From positions 1,984,001-2,048,000 of the forward strand of contig JBCAML010000007.1 of the NCBI GenBank assembly GCA_038503075.1: a stretch of DNA of 64,000 bases, given 5' to 3'. Positions 56,782-64,000 of the stretch are shown one piece after another. The first letter of the stretch is position 1, and the number at the start of each line of letters is the position of its first letter. The stretch is from Gyromitra esculenta (lineage: Eukaryota; Ascomycota; Pezizomycetes; Pezizales; Discinaceae). Position numbers and translations under genes: made by a program. Below the pieces are notes generated by a model. It saw nothing but the letters and a program-made list of their open reading frames with translations, was not told the DNA's origin and did not search any database.

Positions 56782-58847
56782 ATGGCTCTCCCTGGTGCCT
56801 CCATCATCAAGGCCGCAATGGCCGCGCTCCCCCTCCTCTCCTACCTCGACGCAAAGTACATGCTCCGCCACGACATGAGCATCGTCTCCTCCTTCATCGG
56901 CTCCCAGATCGACCAACGCATCTACGAGCGACGCGACCGCCTCTCCCCCTTCTACCTCCTCGAGGACGTCGCGCTGTCTCCCAAGCCCGAGGTCGCGAAC
57001 CGACTGTTCCTGATCTACGAGGGCCGCCAATGGACCTACAAGGAGAGCCACGAGCTAGTGTGTCGGTACGCGACGTGGCTGAAGGAGCGCCACGCCGTGA
57101 AGAAGGGCGAGATTGTGGCTCTGGACTTTATGAATAAGCCGGCTTTGGTGTGGATATGGCTTGGTCTGTGGGCGATTGGAGCCAGGCCCGCCATGCTGAA
57201 CTACAACCTCGCTGGAGATCGACTGGTGCACTGTGTCAAGACGAGCACCGCGCGGCTGATCATCGTGGACGGGGAGGTAAGGGATGTGCTGGAAGGGGAG
57301 GCTGGGCTGGCGACGAGGAAGGCGCTGGAAACGGAGGGCGCCGAAAGGGAGGTTGTGCTCTTCGACGAAGCCGCAGAGCGGGTGGTAGAAACCTGGAGAG
57401 CCATCCGACCAGACGACGAGGAGCGAGGAGGCGTGAAGCTCCCCGACATGGCCATGCTCATCTACACCAGGTTCGCCCCCAAAGAAACTCTCAATTGAAA
57501 AACTTCCCCCAGCTAACAAACCCCCCAGCGGTACAACTGGCATGCCTAAAGCCGCCATCATCTCCTTCCAAAAACTCCATTTTGGCGCCTCCTTTGCCTA
57601 CCGTTATATAGGCCTCCGTTCCACAGATTGCTTCTACACCTGCATGCCCTTATACCACTCTTCCGCCGCCATCATGGGCCTGACCCAGACCCTCACTGCC
57701 CGCTGCACCCTCTCCCTCGGCCACAAATTCTCCACCCGTACTTTCTGGCCCGACGTCCGCGCCAGCAACGCAACAATAATCCAATACGTCGGCGAAACCT
57801 GCCGCTACCTCCTCTCCGCGCCCCAAGACCCCAGTGACCGTGACCACAAGGTACGCATGGCATTCGGCAACGGCCTGCGTCCCGACGTGTGGGCGGCGTT
57901 TAAAAGCCGCTTCGGCATCGCCGCCGTGACCGAGTTCTACGCAAGCACAGAGGGGTCCTCCGGGAGCTGGAACTTCCAAGAAGGAGAATGGGGGGTTGGT
58001 GCAGTTGGGCGCAGCGGCGGGCTATTACGGCTGCTACTGGGCAGCGGAGTCAAGATTGCAAAGATGGACGAAGATGCAGAAGACCTGTTGAGGGGACCAG
58101 ACGGGTTCGCGATTCAGTGCGATTGGATGGAGGCCGGAGAAGTGTTGTGGAAACTGGACCCTGACGATATTCCAAAGAAGTTTCAGGGGTACTGGAAGAA
58201 TGATAAAGCAACGGATGATAAAGTTATCCGGTACCTACCCTCCCCCCCTCCCCCCTTGTAGTATGGTGCTGACGTGCAGCAGAAACGTGTTTAAGAAAGG
58301 CGATGCCTGGTTCCGCACCGGCGACCTACAGCGCACTTCCGCCGAAGGCTTCTGGTACTTTGTCGACCGCATCGGCGACACATTCCGGTGGAAGTCCGAA
58401 AACGTATCGACCGCCGAAGTAGCGGAGGTCCTCGGCGCGCACCCCTCCGTCATCGAAGCCAACGTATATGGCGTGTCGCTCCCGCACCACGACGGCCGCG
58501 CCGGATGCGCCTGCGTGGTTCTCTCGGGCGCGCCAAACTCGGACGCCGGCGGGTCGTTCCTGGATGCGCCGCAGAGCACGCAGGAGGCGGTTATGGCGGA
58601 GCTGGGCGCCTATGTCGAGAAGCAGCTGCCAAAGTATGCGAAGCCGATCTTCCTAAGGGTTGTCAGGGCCATGGAGATCACGGGGAGCAATAAGCACGTG
58701 AAGCACGAGCTGAGGGCCGAGGGGGTGGATCCGGAGGTGGTGGAGGAGGGGAGGGAGCATCGTGTGTGGTGGCTGAAGGATGGGAAGTATGTGAGGTTTG
58801 GGAAGAAGGATTGGGAGGGTTTGGCGAGTGGGAGTGTTAAGTTGTAA
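56782..58847 (+). CDS. fat1: very-long-chain acyl-CoA synthetase / fatty acid transporter (three exons)
   Basis: Exons 56782-57470, 57529-58230 and 58283-58847 give 651 residues, as in yeast Fat1. The protein activates long and very long fatty acids to CoA esters and couples this to uptake, at the ER, peroxisome or plasma membrane. The AMP-binding motif Y-T-S-G-T-T-G-M-P-K is completed across the first intron, which fixes that splice. F-Y-A-S-T-E-G, F-R-T-G-D-L and F-V-D-R-I-G-D-T-F-R-W-K-S-E-N-V-S (the FATP/VLACS motif) follow, then V-Y-G-V-S-L-P-H-H-D-G-R-A-G. An N-terminal hydrophobic helix is present. The last intron ends in CAGCAG; the second AG gives I-R-N-V-F-K-K-G-D-A, the family-like reading. 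Confidence 0.95.
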
Positions 58848-60596
58848 ACGGTGGGTGGTATGGTGGGGGGAGAGGGGTAGAGGTACTGTATTATAACGCG
58901 AATAAACGTATATATCTAGGATGGGCGTCTTTTTTTACGAAACTGCACGGACAGGTGTTGGATATATGTTAGATTCATTGCTTTGCTACCAATATACATG
59001 AGGATTATATCTAGATGGCTTGGGCTTTGGAGGCGATATTCCAGCATCCATATTAGACACTCCTTGCCAGGCGGCTAGGCGAGCGATAACTTATAAACGT
59101 ATTGGCCAGCCAGCCAGGTCTGCTCCTCTCCTCTTAATATTATAAAAAGTCCCATACCTAGAAGTTTAGCCACTTCAGGCCAATATCTATAACTCTAGAT
59201 ACTTATTCACACCATAACCCCACTATTGCAATTAAACCCCTATCGTGTAGTGAAGGCTGAACCTCTCAGCGAATCCCGAAGAATGGGTTTCGGATTTCAG
59301 CAGGTGTATGTAATATATGCAGTAACCCTAGTTTGTATACTATTCGCTTGCTTGTTTCTAGCCTTGTTCCCCATACCCAGATTGACAGTGGAAGAGACAT
59401 ATATACTACGGCTAAGAAAATAGTGTAGTGAGCAGGTATACTAGGAGTAGTGTTTATTTCATCAACTATCACTCGGACATCCGGATCTTAGCCGACGCTT
59501 AGGGAGTCTAACTAACATTTCGTGCTCGCATGCAGCTCGCACGTAGGCGGTGGCGGGGTTCAGTAAATCTAAAGTTACCTAATAGATGCGATGTTATTAT
59601 GTAGCTGACTGCGTATTCTTCGAGGATATAAGGGATACGCATACCTTCGATATGTAGCTTCCAGCACTCGAGCACAGTGGCCACACCCCACATACACCCC
59701 ATTCCCACCCTCCAACGGCTCCTCGAATACATCGCTGGACAAACCCAAAATAGACCGCTCCATCCACAAGCTCTCCTTCCACAGTGACTAACAGAAAGCA
59801 ATCTGCTGTGAAATAAGAGTACTAAGCGGCCTCCCCGAGCTCTTGGCAGCCAGCCAGCCAGCTAGCTAGTGGGCCTTGTACATATACCCCGCAACCATAT
59901 CGGGAGGCCCCGGGTACGAGAAGCGCGGTGGGCCCTGTCTGCCCCATTCGTCGACAGGTTTTTTTTTAATTATCATGGGTGTAGAGTATATAGAGATATC
60001 AACCGTATTAGTGATCAACCAAAAGGGACGGTACCCGTTAGATAGATAGATAGACAAACGTGGAGAGTTGGGAAAACCAGCGGTTATGTCTCCTCCCCCC
60101 CTCCTCGGTATGGCCCGAAAAAACTTATCCGGGAATAGATGTAGTCGATGCATCTGGCAGGTATCACGTCCGCGTAGAGCAGGGTAGGTAGGTATCGCGG
60201 CTATCTTCCCTCGTTTCTGGGCTCTTTGGTTCCTGGATCTTACCCTTGCATATACAAGATCGATGGCTGCACACCCCACGAGTTCTAATTTGTATAGCGT
60301 AGAATTCTTTCTTTGGTTATTATTATTTTTTGGGGGGGTGAGGAGAATCAAATTTTCGTCTCGAGCCCCATGTACCGTGTATATAACATGTCCACAATCC
60401 CGCTTATTGCAGTTCTTCGTAGCAAACTACCCCCTTCATCAATCCCGCTCTATCTCAACAGCACCCAACCCAGCGCTATAAAAAAAACCTAAAAAAGGAG
60501 AAGACTATAAAGCAAATAGCATCCATGGCCAGCCACATTGGAAGAACCCAATACACATCCATCGCCACGCAGCAAGATAGCTATGGACAGCTACGT
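58848..60596. other. intergenic, no gene seen
   Basis: AT-rich sequence with short simple repeats (CCAG at about 59850-59866, GATA at about 60040-60054). No gene recognised. Confidence 0.5.
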
Positions 60597-61554
60597 CTAG
60601 CACGTATTAAGCATGCTCGTAAGCGCAGACTTCTCGGCAGCTGTGACAGAAAGCACCCAGACACTCTTGACCTTAACCCACATACATGCGTATGTGCAGT
60701 AATACGAAGCTGTCCCCCCCCAAAAAAAAACCATTAGTATTTCCCAAGTATGTAGTTAACATTGCAATGATATATAACTTACCAAGCGGTGGCTTCCAAA
60801 GGTCAGGTGATTTGTCACCTTTGGATTGGTTGACGTTATCGGTAACCTATGGACCTTTAGTTCTTAGGGCCATTATAGGGCTCGAGGGATGAGAGTGGGG
60901 GACGCACGGCAATGAGTTGGGGGTTTGTGAGGTCGTTGGCGAAGGATTGGCGTTTGGCAGTTGTCTTTTCGAGTTTTTTTTTGTCAGTAGTTCGTTACCC
61001 CCCTGCGCTACATATGCCAGTAGAGGGAGGAGGAATGAATCACCCAGGCGTTTGCGCCAGACTTCCAGGCGTCAGAAAGCGGGACAACATGGTCAATGTC
61101 CTAGATTTTTTTTCCCCAGTGTTAGCTGATACGATACGTACGAATGATTGTCCGGGGGGGGGTGTTTGGTAGCGTACGAGATCGGAAGCAGCTGTCCAGG
61201 TAGCACCATCGTACGGACTGAACCACGATCCGCTGGTGGCCGAACAATCACTGGCTTGGACAACACTGGTTCCATCGCGCTTCAAGACAACCTCGCGGGT
61301 GCTATAACAGAGCCGTCAGTATTCGGGCGGAAAAAAAGGTCCGACTGGGGGACGTACTTGCAGGTACCGCTCTGGGTGATCCAGTGTGGGAAAAGGTCAC
61401 GATCATATCCAGTGGCATCAGTGGTCCTGACAGACAGAGACGTAAGCAGGGTTTTGGCAGTAGCTCCGCTGGGGACATTCGGCGGTGTCCTCTCCTCCAA
61501 AACTGGAGCGGCAGCGGCGACTGAGATGAAAAGTGCAAAGGTTGAGAACTTCAT
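60597..61554 (-). CDS. secreted HNH-type (DUF1524/GmrSD-like) nuclease, six exons
   Basis: Exons 61554-61358, 61301-61178, 61100-61044, 60964-60908, 60846-60783 and 60709-60597 give 203 residues. All five introns (56-79 bases) begin gt, end ag and keep frame. A signal peptide (M-K-F-S-T-F-A-L-F-I-S-V-A-A-A-A-P) is followed by the landmarks of a common fungal secreted family: G-Y-D-R-D-L-F-P-H-W, C-N-T-R-E-V-V-L-K-R-D-G, S-G-S-W-F-S-P-Y-D-G and the catalytic D-I-D-H-V-V-P-L-S-D-A-W. W-T-T-A-K-R-Q and N-V-N-Q-S-K-G-D-K-S-P-D-L-W-K-P follow, and the end is S-M-L-N-T-C. By family it should be a secreted metal-dependent nuclease; the biological role is not known. Intact, usual length. Confidence 0.93.
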
Positions 61555-64000
61555 GGTGTTTGGTTTTTTTTCCTAGTAAATTGCAGTTGAGTATGGACTA
61601 CTTACTGGAACTGCTGAATCTTAGCTTGAAGAATCAGAAGCATAGGGAGAATGGGGGCTCTTTATAGGGATTGGAAATAAAATTTAGGGTTTCTAGACGA
61701 ATATAAGATGAGCATCCCGAAATCCATGTGAAGATAACTATTACCACAAGAAGCCTACTATTATTCGTAGAGGTTTCTTGGCGTAATCCAAAGCTAGTGC
61801 TGATCATGATGGACTTCGGAGCCCTCATTGGCTGTTCTTAACCTTCTCCCAATGTTGTATCACCGCTCCTTCCTTTTGTGTGGAATCTCCATGGGTACCC
61901 CTGAGTCTATTCCAGGGGAACACTGAAATCTAGCGGAGCGACTTGCTTCTTTGCTACAGTCAAACATAGGATCCACCGGGCGTGGTGTAGTTGACAGGCT
62001 CTCGTTATCTAGACATCGCCGTTGCCTAAAGCACTTTGATCGTAAAACGCCACGCTAATCAAACTGCGGTTGTCGCCTCCAGCCGTTAGGGCTCGTGTAT
62101 AAGCGAATCGCTGCGAAGCGTTCCTACGTGATTGGGGCACTGGCCTGCTATTCCCGTTTGGACCCGACACAGGGATACTCCCACGATGTTCAAGCTGTGT
62201 TGCGCAGTAGCCAAGAGGCTAGCGGAAACTACCAGCTTCCTGGGAGTTGATTCTCTCATATCTTATCGCGCTGTTACGGATCAACGAAGCCAATATCAGC
62301 CCCCCCCCAAAAAAAACCCAGATCTTCGTACCTTCCAATTGTGTAGATAGCCCTCTATTTAAAATAGTTAAAGTCTCGCTTAATAATTATAGCAATCCGA
62401 TCGCTCCAGCAGTCCGAACCCTACGTACAACTGCACCGTGGCTAGACCTCGCCACTCTGCACCAATTGCAAGGACGCTGAGACAACATGTGTACTTATAG
62501 TATGTCCTGTAGTTGAAATGCTTTTTTGTGGGACCTGTTCTTGACTTTTTAGGTAGCTGCACTTTAAGCCTAGAGACGAGAGCCAAGAGTAGTTTTATAG
62601 GAAGGCGGCGGCCTCCGTTTAAACTAGTACTGTTGTGCTCTTTTGCTAGTGCATGGATGTCTGTTGATATTAACGATTATTATTTACGTTGAGGATTTGA
62701 TTAAGTATGGACATCAGAGGTCTAGCTAGATACGTGTTTAATTAAATTTGCCTCAATACGTCGACGTCGGACCTGACTACAGATCTAGTATGTGCGGTCG
62801 CGCACGCAAAAGGGTGATCAAATAGTAATCGACACCACGAGGAGTAGGAAGATAGTGATTGGCTTCAGCCACCGCCTTAGGAAAGTGGTGCAGGTTCACC
62901 CTATACCCTAGCATCAAGCCTAAATCGCTGATAGGTGGAAGAATATCACCTGAAGAAAGACCACCCCTTAGTTATGCTATACGCTTCTAGCCCGCACACC
63001 CACGGTGCCCCCCAAGCAAAACACATTTAATACCTTTCTAAAACAATTTCCACTTTAATGCATCAGACACTCTACTTAATACACCTCTTAGCATGCCATC
63101 TTAAGAACCAAATCGATAAACTCAATCTCACTACCACTACTTTCCCGAGACTAAAGAGCGAGGGCTCAGCAGACATAAACCAGCAGAGACGTGAAAACCC
63201 CAACCCTTACTCTCGACCAAGTTATCCTACAGCTACAGCTACAGTAATAGCAGCCACGGGTCGCACCAAATACAAAAATGTAAACAGTAGAAAAGCACCA
63301 ACCAGTATCATAGCGCATCACTCGGCCGACTGTACGCTCCAAGCCCCAATACCCAAGATTCCGCAAAAACGCAAGAAATCACGCATGATCGGAAGAGCTG
63401 TAACCATATCCTATGCTCGGTAAGCAGTATGTCCTCCTACCTTCTCAAGTTCCTAGGAACACATACCTGGAAGTTTAGATGTGAACAGGGAGGGGGCGTG
63501 GCGGTAAGGGTATCGGGTATCTATATAAACCGTGGGATACACGTGCACCCAGGCCCACCCAACATCAATCTACCAGTTCGCCGCAATGGTGAGCATTCGT
63601 CGCCGTCGTTGGCTCAGCGACTATCCGTATCGGTATAGTAGTTTATTCGAGAATTGGGGGGGCAGGACGCTTTCGGTGCTCGAGTGACTTTGTATGATCC
63701 TGATTATGGCCACCTATGCTCATGCCCATGCCCATCACCGATGAATAACCGTTTTCTGCTACGTAGTGGAATGAAGCAATAGCTATTAAGCTAGAATACT
63801 GTGTCGAAACCCTAATCAAGCTTTGTCCTACGTGTGTGCCTGGCTAGCTGGTAAAAACTCCATCAACGGCAATACTAGTAATAAGCAACACTAACTGACT
63901 GCATGCACTTGCACCATAAAAGCCATAACCAACAACGCCATGAAAAAAAAAAAATTCATCGCAAACAGCAAACAGCGAAACAGAGCAGTGGTAAACCTCC
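61555..64000. other. no gene seen to the end of the window
   Basis: The first few hundred bases are the promoter of the nuclease gene. Beyond, only short frames occur; the longest (63058-63423, plus, 121 codons) has no recognisable domain. A gene with small exons could be missed. Confidence 0.45.

Noticed and set aside
63058..63423. 121-codon frame near the right end
   Set aside because: No domain, no signal peptide, no clear codon preference; probably chance.
1..64000. tRNA or rRNA genes, CRISPR arrays
   Set aside because: No convincing tRNA box A/box B pair or rRNA segment was found by eye, and CRISPR arrays are not expected in this nuclear fungal DNA; none was seen.

Overview
The window is nuclear DNA of a filamentous ascomycete (Pezizomycotina). 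Genes have short introns of about 55-150 bp with gtaagt-like donors and ctaac/ctaat branch points, untranslated leaders are pyrimidine-rich, and the mobile elements are a Tad-like LINE and chromodomain Ty3/gypsy elements. Low gene density and the heavy transposon load suggest a Pezizomycete-like genome; that placement is inference.

Layout. 1-1115: the 5' end of a LINE, an LTR and a small dead LINE tail. 2.7-13.9 kb: four host genes (F-box/Cys-rich/chromo-like protein, F-box ankyrin protein, Rrp17/Nol12 ribosome-biogenesis factor, small coiled-coil protein). 14.2-32.8 kb: one LINE broken by two complete gypsy elements and several lone LTRs, with one further LTR inside one of the gypsy elements. 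33.7-39.0 kb: a roughly 1,700-residue acidic, repeat-rich protein with an opioid-growth-factor-receptor-like domain. 41-45 kb: cytochrome c heme lyase and an MFS sugar transporter. 45-49.3 kb: gene-poor. 49.4-50.4 kb: a membrane-anchored cupredoxin. 50.4-54.7 kb: gene-poor, with one candidate exon. 54.7-58.8 kb: an alpha/beta hydrolase followed by a Fat1-type very-long-chain acyl-CoA synthetase. 60.6-61.6 kb: a six-exon gene for a secreted HNH-type nuclease. The rest to 64 kb shows no convincing gene.

The most notable structure is a 31.6-kb inversion. The LINE begins on the + strand at 280, reads into ORF1 (ATG at 406) and stops at an LTR at 455. ORF1 then continues in frame on the opposite strand from 32,421 downward, and the LINE ends in its poly(A) at 14,205. 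The two 15-bp LINE target-site duplications (265-279 and 14,190-14,204) are therefore inverted relative to each other. The two nearly identical, inverted LTRs at the breakpoints (455-862 and 32,422-32,827) lack their own duplications but carry each other's. This is what recombination between inverted LTRs leaves behind. An assembly misjoin at the same LTRs would look identical and must be excluded.

The gypsy family has unusual LTR ends (TTTCA...TGAGA, 5-bp duplications). Directly after the 5' LTR of the minus-strand copy is a primer-binding site complementary to a conserved box inside the LTR, which suggests Tf1/sushi-like self-priming.
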